64,000 bases of DNA from Dastarcus helophoroides (GCA_028583605.1 CM053334.1:23150226-23214225); one strand, 5' to 3'; counted from the first letter of the stretch, positions 22,823 to 34,678 are shown. Made by a program: numbers and translations. Notes: generated by a model not told the origin, from the letters alone.

Positions 22823-24331
22823 TTAGTTTTCCTGCTGTAGGGCTTGTCGACTTCTTAGGGCTGACCTGCAGTCCTTCTTAAAGTGCCCCGGTTTGCCACA
22901 GTTGTAACATGTGCTTCTGTTGGATCTACCTTTAAGAGCTCCCACCAGTTCTTGGATGCTCCCGTCCATTTTTTTCATGCTTGCATTCATTTCCTTTATA
23001 TTAGCGTTTATGTTTCCGTCCATTTTCTTTAAGCTAGCGCCTATGTTCGCGAGATCAGGGTCATTCGTAACCTCTTCGATGTCGGATTTCCTTCTTCTGC
23101 GTCATGCCCCTGGCTCTGAAACCTTGTAAGCAGCTTCGACCTCCAAAGCTCTAATCAGTGCCCCCCTTGATGTTCGGACGTTTGACAGGCTTATCACTCT
23201 CTGAACTTCCGGGTCTCTTATTCCTTCTATGAAGACTCTAACTGCGTGGAGTTCCAGAAAGTCGGTTGGTGCTGTTGGGTAGGCGATGTACGCCAATCTT
23301 CTAATGTCCGCCTCGAACTCTTGCAGCGTTTCTCCACTTTTTTGTCTTTTTACTAGCAGCTGCGGCTGGACAAGTTGCTGCAAATGTTGGTCCCCAAATC
23401 TCAGCTCTAAAGCCCTATCTAGATCTTCATAATTGGCTTGTTCTTGATCCGATAGGGTTCGGAGTAATTCCGAACAGGGATACCACTAATGAGGTTGCCT
23501 TTGCTTCCTTCGTCCACTGATTGGCCTTGGCAGCAGCTTCGAACTGTTTTCTGTAGGTGTGGAAGGATGTTTTTCCGTCATAGGTCGGAGGTTTTACCTT
23601 TTGGGAAGAACTAGCAGGTACACTTTCGGATTCATGTTGTGTGATTTGTCCACTTAGCAACTTTTTCATGTTACTTTTTATGTTGCTGATCTCCCTCTTT
23701 GTTGCATTTTCCAAATCAAGAAGGTTGCTGTTGAATTTTTCCTTTACTTCCCCAATTTCTTCCCTAACTTCGCCAATCTCTTCTTGCATTCCTTCTCGCA
23801 TTCCTGTAATTTGTTCTTTCACTTCTTCTTTCATTTTTTCAACGTCTACTCCCATTTTTTCAGTTATATTTGCTAGTAGACTATGCAATTCTTGTTTTTC
23901 TGTATTCCTTTTCTGATCTTTTTCTTCTTTTTCTTGTCGTCTTTCTTCTTTGTCTTGTCGTCTTCGTTCTTCCTGCTGTTCTTTTTCTTGTCGTCTTCGT
24001 TCTTCCTCCTGTTCTTTTTCTTGTCGTCTTCGTTCTTCCTCCTGTTCTTTTTCTTGCCGTCTTCGTTCTTCCTCTTGTTTTTTTCTTGTCGTCTTCGTTC
24101 TTCCTCCTGTTCTTTTTCTTGTCGTCTTCGTTGTTCCTCTTGTTCTTTTTCTTGTCGTCTTCGTTCTTCCTCTTGTTCTTTTTCTTGTCGTCTTCGTTCT
24201 TCCTCCTGTTCTTTTTCTTGTCGTCGTCTTTCTTCTGCTTGGTTTTTAAACATTGCTAATAACGCTTGCATTTGTTGTTCCATTTTGGCCGATTTTAATC
24301 TCGTATCCATAAAGCGTAGTAGAATGTTCAA
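22823..24331 (-). pseudogene. Gypsy gag, broken by frameshifts and a stop
   Basis: The minus-strand ATG at 24331 opens a frame starting MNILLRFMDTRLKSAKMEQQ. A charged coiled coil of 11-residue EERRRQEKEQE repeats follows. A one-base loss in the repeat at about 24078-24084 shifts the frame; reading continues in another frame (about 23888-23460, MHSLLANITEKMG onward), shifts back near 23470, and runs through a capsid-like region (RALEVEAAYKV) to TGA at 23102-23104. Past that stop the same frame holds a CCHC zinc knuckle, CYNCGKPGHFKKDC (about 22870-22911), ending at 22823. Gag forms the particle and binds RNA through the knuckle. This copy cannot make full-length Gag. Confidence 0.88.
23935..24240 (-). 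repeat. 33-bp coding minisatellite in gag
   Basis: About eight to nine tandem 33-bp units encode EERRRQEKEQE-type heptad-like coiled coil. One unit (near 24078) has seven instead of eight bases in its TTCTTTTT-equivalent, producing the frameshift. The antisense frames give spurious Ser/Leu/Phe-rich open frames. Confidence 0.9.
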
Positions 24332-24447
24332 GATTTTACTTAACCCGCCTCGTATAACTATTTAACAGTTTAAAACGTCCCAGATAAAGTCAACTACGGC
24401 ACCTGGCACGAATTTTTTTTCGAGTAATAAAGCACAATCCACGAATA

Positions 24448-24466
24448 ATTCCGCTTCTGACACACA
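24448..24466 (-). other. Candidate primer-binding site (tRNA-Leu-like)
   Basis: About 8 bp inside the 5' LTR, the minus strand reads GTGTCAGAAGCGGAAT. This resembles the TGTCAGAAGTGGGAT complement of the 3' end of animal tRNA-Leu, with two mismatches. The assignment is from memory of tRNA-Leu 3' ends and the gap to the LTR is larger than usual, so it is tentative. Confidence 0.4.
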
Positions 24467-24594
24467 CTGAAAGATGTTACGCGCTTATCGGTTCGATTGA
24501 TTACACTTATCGAATAAGACCCACTTTATTACTCAACTCAACTTGGATCACCACAATTGACAATTAACTAACTCACTAATTACACTGACTCTAA

Positions 24595-25306
24595 GGCCGT
24601 TTTTAGAGTCACGCGGGTGGCACCCGTCACGCGCGATTTTTTTCAAACCTGAGCACCCGCTAAAGTTTTCTCTGTTTTGCCTTTTAGAGTCACGCGGGTA
24701 ACGGACAAGTGTTATGCAGATATTATAAGTATAAATGAAAATAATTATTATTGCCTTATTTAATTTAGAGTTTATCCATTGATAGCCTCAATGTCTGTGT
24801 GTTGGGGTACTTAAAAGTTGCAAGAAAATTTTGAAAAAAATGAGTAAGTTACAATTAAACTTTTGATGAGATGGGTGTAGTTTCCTTAAGTGATCAGTTT
24901 TTTTTAAAAAAGCACACCAACTTTTCAGTACTTAATAAAAATATTTTCACTTTGTCTGGGATCCTATGAGTTTTAAGCTTGAATGTCTGACTACTTGCCC
25001 CAAGTGTCTTCCCCATGCGCACAGCAAATCCGTCAATAACTAAGCTTTCAGTTTCGATATATTCAATATTCATGATTGTACACCATAGGAAAAAATGAAC
25101 AAATGGCCCGTGTCACACTGAAAGACATAATATGTCCCAATGGCTCTCACGCGAGCGGGTGCCCGCGAGGCGTGAGAGTAGGCGCGGGTGCAAAAGACAC
25201 CCGCGACGGGTGACGCTTCCACTCTAAATAATTTGCTGCAAATAAATGTATTCTGCCTACCCGCGCGCGGGTGACGGGTGCTACCCGCGTGACTCTAAAA
25301 ACGGCC
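24595..25306. mobile_element. PIF/Harbinger-like MITE (712 bp) nested in the 5' LTR
   Basis: Flanked by TAA on both sides (24592-24594 and 25307-25309), the 3-bp TWA duplication typical of PIF/Harbinger. Terminal inverted repeats begin GGCCGTTTTTAGAGTCACGC at each end and continue GGGT, one mismatch, GCACCCGTCAC, about 36 bp nearly identical. GC-rich subterminal blocks contain repeated ACCCGC/GCGGGT motifs (24600-24705 and 25140-25300). The central part is AT-rich with no transposase, so it is non-autonomous. The intact LTR at 18879 gives the empty site. Confidence 0.88.
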
Positions 25307-25308
25307 TA

Positions 25309-25346
25309 ACTGACGGACTCGAGGGAAAGCTGACCCCCTTTTTATA
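25309..25346 (-). promoter_or_regulatory. Core promoter of the 5' LTR
   Basis: On the minus strand TATAAAAAGG (25346-25337) is followed about 30 bp later by TCAGT (25313-25309), an arthropod-type initiator. The same pair, TATAAAAAGGC and TCAGT, is in the intact LTR. The MITE sits immediately downstream of the initiator, so any transcript from it would start next to or inside the MITE. The start-site position is an inference from motif spacing. Confidence 0.55.
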
Positions 25347-25545
25347 GTTTCGGCCCGCGGCTTCTAGAATTTTCGGCAGATAAGGCTTATCGAATGCCGA
25401 AATTTCTGGAACGCTTATCTGCCCTTTGTTTCGTTATCGCGGCCGCTTTCCCCTTATCAGAACCCTTTAGAGACTTTTTTTATTTACTAAATTCTACAAT
25501 TCTATTCTAAATCCTATTTCATCTATTTACATTGCGTTACAATAC

Positions 25546-26389
25546 TATAATCAATCGAAAATATGTTGCAGTTCTAGTATACTTTGAATTTAAAATGTAT
25601 TCGTAATTAGAATGTTCACTGCAGCTGAGCACCTAATTTGGCATTCGCAGTACAAATATTTGCGTTCATCGCTTATAAACGCGTATGTGTTCCTAGTTTA
25701 CATAGAAAAATACGCCGGCAAAGTAGCAGCGACATCAAGAAAGTGTATTAGCAATGTCAAACAATAAATAAATACGGTTTTGTATGCATCGCAGCAGTCT
25801 GGGTATCTCTAGGCGAAGCGTGGCATTTCTTAGACGCTCTCCGATCGTCTGTTGTTTCCGCAGCCTCCCCCGATTTTCCCATTAACAGTGTACGACGTTC
25901 GGCTGCTTGATTTATTTTATTGCTTTTAGTAGCGTTAATGTTTATTTCGCTAAATTACAAGAAAGGGGTTTGCATATATTCCTCTAGCCGGTGTCTGCAT
26001 GCGAACATGTTTGTTCTTTACACAGTGTCATTGGATGCACTCTGCACCTTTTCTTTGTCGCCTCGCGGAATGGAGGGAAAGAGAAGTTACATTTACGTGG
26101 AGGAAATTGGAGAATAACCGAAGAAGATGAACACATGTGACCAAATACTAGTTGGATTTCGAATCGAATAAAGAATGTCGTACTTAGTTTTGCATCCACA
26201 TTATGGGAATTAAATTCGCGACGATTTATTCTGCGTGTCTAAATATACCACCAGCTTAGCATTGCTACTAATTTTGAACCATAAAACTAACTGCAACCAA
26301 ATATAAAGGCCATGTCATATATTTCATTATGCTATACATTCTGGGAAAGCTTTTTGTGTGAACGATTTTTTTTAAAAACGCTTTCACCC
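25546..26389. other. Unique sequence, no recognised gene
   Basis: More balanced base composition than the repeat blocks (for example 25790-25880 and 26030-26110). Short open frames exist on both strands, but none shows a recognisable domain. A host exon or regulatory region cannot be excluded. Confidence 0.4.
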
Positions 26390-26950
26390 TTTCAATTGTC
26401 ATGTTTCAAAATTTTGACTTTAAACCCAAAATTTCAATTTTTTTCTATGATTTTGACTTTTTTTAAATTTCAGCTGTATACTTGATAGTTTGTTTTTGAA
26501 AATTCGATTTTAAATGCAAACGGTGTTTTTTAACCCCAAGAATTTTTTAAATTTCGATGTACTTCCAAATTATTTCAGGTTTAATTTTTTTTTAAGTTAG
26601 ATTCAAACAAACTCAAGATTTTCAGTTGTTCCAGAAATGTCGAAATTTTGAATTTTTTATGTCAATTTTGTAAGTTTGACAGTTTTTTTACAATTGCAAG
26701 TTTATGTTTCCAATTTTGGTTACTTTGCAAAAAATTTCCACCTAAAATACAAAACTTCGATTTTTCTCTAGAGAGTTTGACTTTAAAAAATTCAAATGAA
26801 ATCGTGTATTATCGTGTATTAAGATTTTTTGTTAAATTTGTTTATAAATGTCAAGTTATTTTTTTATTTTGGATTATATTTAATAACCCCAAATACATAT
26901 TTTTTCTAAAAGTTCGATTATAAATTCAGGATTCGAATTTTACTTTTCAT
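26390..26950. repeat. Pyrimidine-polarity repeat block
   Basis: Weak T-rich degenerate repeat of the window-wide family (AAAATTTTGACTTTAAA, AATTTCGATG). No gene recognised. Confidence 0.6.
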
Positions 26951-27199
26951 ATTCCTTTCAACTCTTATGAACTTATAAGCTGGCAACACTACACTGCCTA
27001 CTCCATGGATTTCCACGTATAACGTGACAAAGTTAAAAACAAAAGTATCTAACCGGAAAAGTAGACCTGCTATGATACAGTACTTCATGATGTTTCCCTA
27101 ACATGCAGAGAGAAGCATCGAAATTCTGCGAGATGTACAATTTAGATTGAGATTACACAAAAACAGTACCGCCAAAAATCATGGACATAGGCAGGGTTT

Positions 27200-29459
27200 C
27201 GTTCAGAGAGGGGCAAGAATCATTTTGAAAAATTGATCAAAAAAAAGAAAACCAGAAAATATTGCGGTTGAGTATATGCATATTTCTCATTTAACTACAT
27301 GAACTGAGGAATGGGATTTTCAGATTAACTTTGAAATTTGGAAATAGGGACGAACTTTGCGAAAACAGTCAGAAAATTGAATCTAAAATAAAAACCGAAC
27401 CTTTAGGAAAACTTTTTTTTTTTTTAATTTAATCCACTCGCAGAGGGTTATGTTTTCAAAGCACTGCAAGTAGGATGCTGAAACAAAGATATGTGGTGAT
27501 GAACCGCCTTCTTAAACAATGATAGGTTGTAATTTTTGGGGAAAATTCCTTTCAGTAACAAGTTCCATAACTTGGAAGTTCTATAGAAAAAAGAGTCTCT
27601 ATAAAAATAAGTCCTCACTGTGTCAAAGAACAATCGAAATTTAGAAAATTTTGAAAAATAACGATTTTTGTAAAATGCCGTCAAAATGTCGAGAAAAAGG
27701 TTGAAATCTCTTGAAGAAAATTGAACATTCTCAAGAGAAAGTTTAATTTTGAGACAAATTTCGAGTAAAAAACGAAAAAAGTTGGAATGTTTAGCACATC
27801 CTGTTTAAAATAAAATCCTAACGTTTCAAAAAATCTCAAAAAATGTTTTTTTTTCGAGAAATTATATTTTTAAAGGTGGAGTTTTGAGAAAAAAAGGGTA
27901 ATTTTCAGAAAAAGTTGAAACTTTGAGAAAAATTTTTCACTGTAAGTGAAGATTTTCAAAAGCATTAAACATCCCTATTTGTGAAGTATGAGTCAAAGTT
28001 TCCGGAAGAAGACAAATTTTGAGAAACCTGAAATTTTCGGAAATTAAGAAAATTCAGAAACAACCAAATATTAAAAAAATGAAAGTTTAATTTTAAGAGA
28101 AAAAAAGTACAATAGAGTCATAATTTCGAGGACGATGAATTTTGAGAAAAAAACCTATTTTGGGAAAGGATTTTTTAGAAAACCAAAACTGAATAAAAAC
28201 CCAACCTTTCGGAAGAACTTGAAAAATGTCATAATTTCGAAGGCGACGAATTTTGAGAAAAAAAAACCCTATTTTGAGACAGAATTTTTTAGAAAACCAA
28301 AATTAAATAAAAACCCAACCTTTCGAAAGAACTTGAAAAATGCTGAAAAGTCTAAAAGTGCCAAAATAGTTCCAATTGTAAAAAAATTGGCAACTTTCAA
28401 AAACAGTTTTTCTCGAAATTTTTACTTTCTTATTTAAAATTTTGACATATTTAAATTTCATTTAAGAAATCGAATGTACAAAAGTATTTTTCTCGAAATT
28501 ACCCAACAAATTTTTCTTAACATTTCTAAATTTTGATAATATGTCGATCGAATCTAGAGAAAACAGACGAATTTCCAGAAAAATGAATTTTAAAGGTAAA
28601 GCCAATTTGGAGGAAAAGGTTTAGAAAGTTCCAGAAACTAAAACATCGTATTTTGAAATAAAAGTCAAAACTTCGAAAATAAGGCGAAATTTGAATTTTT
28701 TGAGTCAAATTTAAAAAAGTCATAATTTAAAAAAAAGCCAATATTCAGAAAAGTGGCAGAAATTTGATTGAAAAAATAATTTTCGAAAAAAGAGTCCAAA
28801 AAGCAGAATTTTGAAAATAAGTCAAAGTTTTAAAAAAGACGAATTTAAACTAATTTTAAGAGAAAAATTCAAAAGTTTTAACTTGAATATCGAATTTTGA
28901 TATGAAAATATCGGGAAGAAGACAAATCTTAAGAAACCTGTCAACATTTCTGAAAAATCAAATTCTAAAAGATCAAAATCTTTGGAAAAATCTGATGTTA
29001 ATAAAAATAAAGGAATTAAAAAAGCGAAATCTCTGAAAAACAGTCGACATTTCCAGAAAAACTACCATCAGCATCAGAGATCAAAATTTTTTAGAAAAAA
29101 ATCAAACTGTAAGAAAAAGAACAATTTTGAGAGAGGCCGTTTATGAAAACTACGAATCTTGAAAAAAAGTCAAAATTTTAAGAAGGATACGAATTTCTAA
29201 GAAAAATTTTCAAATTTCCGGAAACATACAGAATGGGATTTTAGGATAAATTTCAAGTTTGCGAAAAGAGACGGATTTTGAGAAATATATCCAAATTTCG
29301 ATTTTTTAAATTCGTTTTTTTTTCTGGAAATTTTGATATTTTTTCCCCATGAAAAACCAAGGAAAGATCGAAATTTCGAGAAAAAGGTCGGAAATTTTGA
29401 ACACACATAAATTCTTCAGAGAGAGTCAAATTTTGTCAAAATTTTGGAAAAAGGACAAA
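27200..29459. repeat. Purine-polarity repeat block, diverged
   Basis: An A-rich degenerate repeat with GAGAAAAAAGT and GAAATTTTGAG motifs. A local tandem pair lies at about 28130-28340: GAATTTTGAGAAAAAAACC then AGAAAACCAAAA(C/T)T(A/G)AATAAAAACCCAACCTTTC-type copies at about 28135 and 28248, about 113 bp apart. Confidence 0.7.
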
Positions 29460-31390
29460 TTTTGAGAAAAATGTAATTTCTAGAATTTTCCTTGACTGCT
29501 TGAATCAGAGGCAGACATACCTCAAAAAATCGATCAACTTTTGAGGAAAGAGGTAAATCTTGATAAAGAAGTCAAAATTTTCAGAAAATCAAAATTTAAT
29601 GGAAAGCCGAAGTTTCCGGAAAAAACGAATTTTGAGAAATGGTGGAATTTCGAAAAATAAAACGATGAATTTTCAGGTGAAAATTCGAAAATGTGACTAA
29701 AGTCGGATTCTGATAAAGGAAATCGAATTATAGGAATAAATTTGAAAATTCAAAAGACATTTATGGAAAAAGACGAATTCTGAGAAAAATGTAACTTCTA
29801 GAATTTTCCTTGACTGCTTGAATCAGAGGCAGATGTGCGCCCTAATTTGCCCCACTCTACGTCAGAAAATGTCCAATATTGAAAGATAAACGTCGAAATT
29901 TTGAAAAACAAGTTGCAATTGGGTTATAAAACATTCAAGGGAAAAAATTTTCGAAATTTTTGATTTTTTACAAGATTTTTAAAAAAGTCATAAAAATTTC
30001 TAGATTTTTATCAAAAAATCGATCAACTTTTGAGGAAAGAGGTAAATCTTGATAAATAAATCAAAATTTTCAGAAAATCAAAATTTAAAGGAAAGCCGAA
30101 GTTTCCGGAAAAAACGAATTCTAAAAAATGGTGGAATTTTGAAAAATAAAACGATGAATTTTAAGATAAAAATTCAAAATTTTGACTAAAGTCAGATTCT
30201 GATAAAAGAAATCAAATTTCAGGAATAACTTTGAAAATTTAAAAGAAATTTATGGAAAAAGACGAAGTCTGAGAAAAATGTAATTTACAGAATTTTCCTT
30301 GATTGCTTGAATCAGAGGCAGACATGCGCCCTGATCTGCCCCACTCTACATCAGAAGATGTCCAATATTGAGAGATAAACGTCGAAATTTTGAGAAACAA
30401 GTATTTGAGTTAGAAACCATTTCAGGAAAAATTTTCTCGAGATTTTTAATTTTTTACAGCATTTCTAAAGAGGTCATAAAACTTTCTAGAGTTTTATCAC
30501 AAAATCAATCAAATTTTGAGGAAAAAGGTAAATCTTGGAAAAGAAGTCAAAATTTTCAGAAAATCAAAATTTAAAGAGAAGCAGAAGTTTCCGGAAAAAA
30601 CGAATTTTAACAAATGGTGGAATTTCGAAAAATAAGACGATGAATTTCGAGACGAAAATTCTAAATTTCGACTAAAGTCGGATTCAGATGAAAGAAATCG
30701 AATTTTACGAATAAATATGAAAATTCGAAAGAAATGTATGAAAAAAGACGAATTCTGAGAAAAATGTAATTTCTAGAATTTTTCTTGAGTGCTTAAATCA
30801 GAGGCAGACATGCGCCCTGATCTGCCCCACCCTAAGTCAGAAAATGTCCAATATTGACAGAAAAACGTCGAAATTTTGAGAAACAAGTTATATTGGAGTT
30901 ATAAACCATTCCAGGGAAAATTTTTTCAAAATTTTTGTATTCTTACAAGATTTTTAAAAAAGACATAAAAATTTCTATATTTTTATCAAAAAATCGATCA
31001 ACTTTGGATCGAGATTTTTGATCTTTTACGAAGTCTATAAAAAAGTCATAAGAACTTCTAGAGCTTTATCAAAAAAAAATCAAATTTTGAAGAAAAAGGT
31101 TAATTTTGACAAAGAAGACATAATTTTTAGAAAATCAAAATCTAAAGAAAAACCGTAGTTTCCGAAAAAAAAACGAATTTTGAGAAATGGTGTAATTTTG
31201 AAAAATTAAACAATTCAGAAACCATTCCAGGGAAAAATTTCCCAAAATGTTTGATTTTTTACAAAATTTCTAAAAGTCATAAAATTGTTTAGAGTTTTAT
31301 CAAAAAATCAATCAAATTTTGAGGAAAGAGGTAAATCTTGATAAAGAAGTCAAAATTTTCAGAAAATCAAAATTTAAAGGAAAGCCGAAG
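29460..31390. repeat. ~486-bp tandem array, left part
   Basis: A landmark (TTGAATCAGAGGCAGACATG, CGCCCTGATCTGCCCCAC, GTCAGAAAATGTCCAATATT) recurs with its GCAGACAT near 29511, 29828, 30318 and 30804; the last intervals are 490 and 486 bp. Units also share GAAAGCCGAAGTTTCCGGAA and AATGGTGGAATTTCGAAAAA. The array resumes at 33 kb. Confidence 0.85.
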
Positions 31391-32990
31391 TTTTCCTTCT
31401 TAATTTTCGAAATTCTTTTAAAATTGCGATTTTTTTGAAAATTTTGAAATTCCATGAAATGTTTGACATTTTTCAAAATTTTAATTTTTTTGACCTAAAA
31501 TTTCCACTTTTTAAAAAAATGTTCACTTTAATATAAAATTTTAAGTACCAAAAATGTAAACTTTTTCCAAAATTTTAACTTCTCAATATTTCGACTTTTG
31601 AAAACCTCGATATCTGATAATTTTTGCTTGTTTTCAATATTGTGGTATCAAAATTTTGATTTTTATTGAAAAGTTGAGTGAAAATTTCCCAACTATTCAA
31701 AATTTAAACTTTTTTCAAATTTCGAATTATTTCGTAAATTCGATAAAAATTCTCAAATCTTTTGCAAATTTTGATATTTTTTTAATTTCGATCTTAAATT
31801 TCGACCTTTTCTTTTTGAAAATCTCTTCTTTTGAAACATTTTGACTTCTTTTGGAAATTCGAAACATTTTGAAAATTTTTTCCATGTCAACAAATTTCGA
31901 CTTTCTTTTGTACATTTTAACCTTTTCCTAAATCTGCACTTTTTTGAAATTTTCAACTTTTCATTTTAATTCCCACTTTGTTGAAAATTCCGGGCTTTTT
32001 AAATGTTAGAATTTTCCAAAATTTAAAATTTTTGGAAAACTTAAAAATTTTGACTATTTTTTGAATTTCAACTATTTTCAAAATTTTATCATTTTTTGAA
32101 AACTCGATCCTTTATTTGAAAATTGTGATTTTTTTTAAGTCATACATTTCTTAAAACCTTTTATTGCAATATTTATATTTCGTAAAATTACGACTCAATT
32201 TCAAAACTTCGACATTTTTTTCAAAATTTCGACTGTTTTTGAAAACTTGACTTTTTTTTGAAAATTTCGTACTTTTTTTAAAATTTTATTTATACATTTT
32301 TTAAACATTTCCAATTAAATCTTCGACTTAAAAGAAAAGATTCATTTTAAACTTGAACTATTGAAAATTTCGACCTTTTTCAAAATACTTACCTTTTCAA
32401 AATTTCAACTTTTTTGGTAACTACGAATTTCTCGATAATTTTGAATTTTCTTCAATATTCAAAAAATTCAGCTTCTTTGAAAATTTAATTGAAAACTCTG
32501 CAATTTATTTTAATTGTCAATATTTTTCTAAATGGAAACTTTGCAGAAAAAATCAAAATTTTTTAAAAAAATCGACCTATCTGAAAAAAACTCAAAATAT
32601 TTATACAAAATGTGTTTTGAGGTAAAAATTCAAAGATACCGTATTAATTTATGTTTTATAGGAAGAGTAAAATGCGAGATGAGTTGAATTTAGATTTTTT
32701 CTTGAAATTGTAATTATTTTCTCAAAATGTTGACATTTTCAAAGAAATTTGAGTCTTTTCTAAAAATTTTAATCCCTGCTCAAAATATTGATTACCTTCT
32801 TAAAACTTTTACAAAAATTAGTTTTTGAAAATGTTATTTTGATCAAAATTAAAATAAAATAGGTTTTAAAATGTCGTAATTTCGTTGAAGAAATCTAAAA
32901 TTTCTATTAAAATAAATTAAAAAGAAATTAAAATTTCTACAAAAAATTGTGTAATAAAAACTGTTCAGCAGATTTTGAAAAAAAACTCGT
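31391..32990. repeat. Pyrimidine-polarity block interrupting the 486-bp array
   Basis: The + strand switches at about 31391 from AAAGCCGAAG directly into TTTTCCTTCTTAATTTTCGA and stays T-rich until about 32850. It separates two halves of the same tandem array. It has no 486-bp landmark of its own in either strand that I could see, so it looks like a different insertion rather than a simple inversion. Confidence 0.65.
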
Positions 32991-34600
32991 AAGTGAGACT
33001 GGGGGTGCTGCAGTTCCACAGTGCCTATACGCCAGCCGCCACTGGAAAGAAATGTATGGAAAAAGACGAATTCTCTGAAAAATATAGCATTTTCCTTGAG
33101 AGCTTGAATCAGAGACAGACATGCGCCCTGATCTGCCCCACTATACGTCAGAAAATGTCCAATATTGAGAGATAAACGTCGAAATTTTGAGAAACAAGTT
33201 GTATTTGAGTTATAAACCATTCCAGGAAATTTTTTTTCAACATTTTTGATTTTTTAAAAGATTTTTAAAAAAGTCATAAAAAATTCTAGATTTTTATCAA
33301 AAAATCGATCAACTTTTGCGGAAAGAGATAAATCCTGATGAAGAAGTCAAAATTTCAGAAAATCAAAATTTAAAGAAAAGCCGAAGTTTCCGGAAAAACG
33401 AATTTCGAGAAATGGTGGAATTTCAAAAAATCAAACGATGGATTTTGAGACGAAAATTCGAAATTTTGATTAAAGTTGGATTCTAATGAAAAAAATCGAA
33501 TTTTAGGAATAAATTTGAAAATTCGAAAGAAATTTAGGGAAATGGACGAATTCTGAGAAAAATGTAATTTTCAGAATTTTCCTTGAGTGCTTAAATCAGA
33601 CATGCGCCCTGATCTACCCCACCCTAAGTCAGAAAATGTCCAATATTGAGAGATAAACGTCGAAATTTTGATAAATAAGTTTTGAGTTATAAACCATTCC
33701 AAGGAAAATTTTCTCGAAATTTTTGATTCTTTTACAAAATTTCTAAAAAAGTCATAAACATTTCTCGAGTTTTATCACAAAATCAATCAAATTTTGAGGA
33801 AAGAGGTAAATCTTGATAAAGAAGTTAATATTTCCAGAAAATCAAAGTTTAAAGGAAAGCCGGAGTTTCTGGAAAAAACGAATTTTGAGAAATGGTGGAA
33901 TTTCGAGAAATCAAACGATGAACTGTAAGATGAAAATTCGAAATTTTAATTACAGTGGGATTCTGATGAAAGAAATCGAGTTTTAGAAATAAATTTGAAA
34001 AATTCGAAAGAAATTTATGGAAAAAGACGAAGTCTGAGCAAAATGTAATTTTCAGAATTTTCCTTGAGTGCTTGAATCAGAGGCAGACATGCGCCCTGAT
34101 CTGCCCCACTCTACGTCAGAAAATGTCCAATATTGAGAGATAAACGTCGAAATTTTGAAAAACAAGTTGTATTTGAGTTATAAACCATTCAAGGAAAAAT
34201 GTTCTCAAAATTTTTGATTTTTTACAAAATTTCTAAAAAAAGTCATAAAAATTTATCGAGTTTTATCAAAAAATCTATCAAATTTTGGGGAAGAGGTAAA
34301 TCTTGATAAAGAAGTCAAAATTTTCAGAAAATCAAAATTTAAAGAAAAGCCGAAGTTTCCGGAAAAAACGAATTTTGAGAAATGGTGGAATTTCAAAAAA
34401 TCAAACGATGAATTTTGAGATGAAAATTCTAAATTTTGACTAAAGTCGGATTCTGATGAAAGAAATCAAATCTTAGGAATAAATTTGAAAATTCGAAAGA
34501 AATTTATGGAAAAAAGCGACTTTTGAGAAATAACTCGAAATCTCGAGAAAATGTCAATAGCTTGAAGAAGGACGAATTTTGTCGAATGAATTTTTTTTAA
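32991..34600. repeat. ~486-bp tandem array, right part
   Basis: The same landmark recurs near 33115, 33600 and 34086, spaced about 485 bp, with the same GCCGAAGTTTCCGGAAA and ATGGTGGAATTTC sub-landmarks as the left part. Confidence 0.85.
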
Positions 34601-34639
34601 AGAGTATTCTGAGCTGAATGTTAGTTTTTGTTTAACTGC

Positions 34640-34678
34640 ATGAGGCAGGGGGGGGGCAAGCGCCCCACCCCCCTATTC
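34640..34678. other. G-run / C-run hairpin
   Basis: A run of nine G (GGCAGGGGGGGGGCAAGCG) is followed by CCCCACCCCCC, able to form a short GC hairpin. A related GCAGGGGGTGCAAGCGCCCC occurs near 1188, also at the edge of a repeat block. Confidence 0.6.

Larger units (their letters stand above)
18879..25540 (-). mobile_element. Ty3/gypsy LTR retrotransposon, near full length, inactive
   Basis: Both LTRs are present, flanked by a 5-bp duplication AATAC (18874-18878 and 25541-25545). In minus-strand order: 5' LTR (25540-24475), candidate primer-binding site, gag, protease, reverse transcriptase, RNase H, integrase, polypurine tract, 3' LTR (19225-18879). Protease-RT-RNase H-integrase order defines Ty3/gypsy. 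Apart from a nested MITE in the 5' LTR the two LTRs are highly similar, which suggests a modest insertion age, yet gag and pol contain frameshifts and stops. It lies at the edge of the pyrimidine-polarity repeat block. No envelope gene is present. Confidence 0.95.
24475..25540 (-). repeat. 5' LTR of the gypsy element, split by a MITE
   Basis: It matches the 347-bp 3' LTR but is interrupted by 715 bp (712-bp MITE plus 3-bp target duplication). It also has four extra bases in the CTGA-type microrepeat beside the insertion. The LTR would supply promoter, transcription start and polyadenylation signals. Confidence 0.93.

Noticed and set aside
23870..24365. Plus-strand Ser/Leu/Phe-rich open frames of 99-160 codons
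   Set aside because: Antisense shadows of the 33-bp gag minisatellite.
25920..26199. Overlapping 65- and 71-codon open frames in unique sequence
   Set aside because: No domain, no clear splice or promoter context; kept only as unique sequence.
33961..34480. CTGATGAAAGAAATC motifs resembling a hammerhead core
   Set aside because: They are part of the 486-bp tandem unit; no GAAA after a closed stem II and no stem I pairing is present.
29460..34600. Regularly spaced repeats that might suggest a CRISPR array
   Set aside because: The unit is about 486 bp, the spacing sequence is itself repeated, and there are no cas genes.
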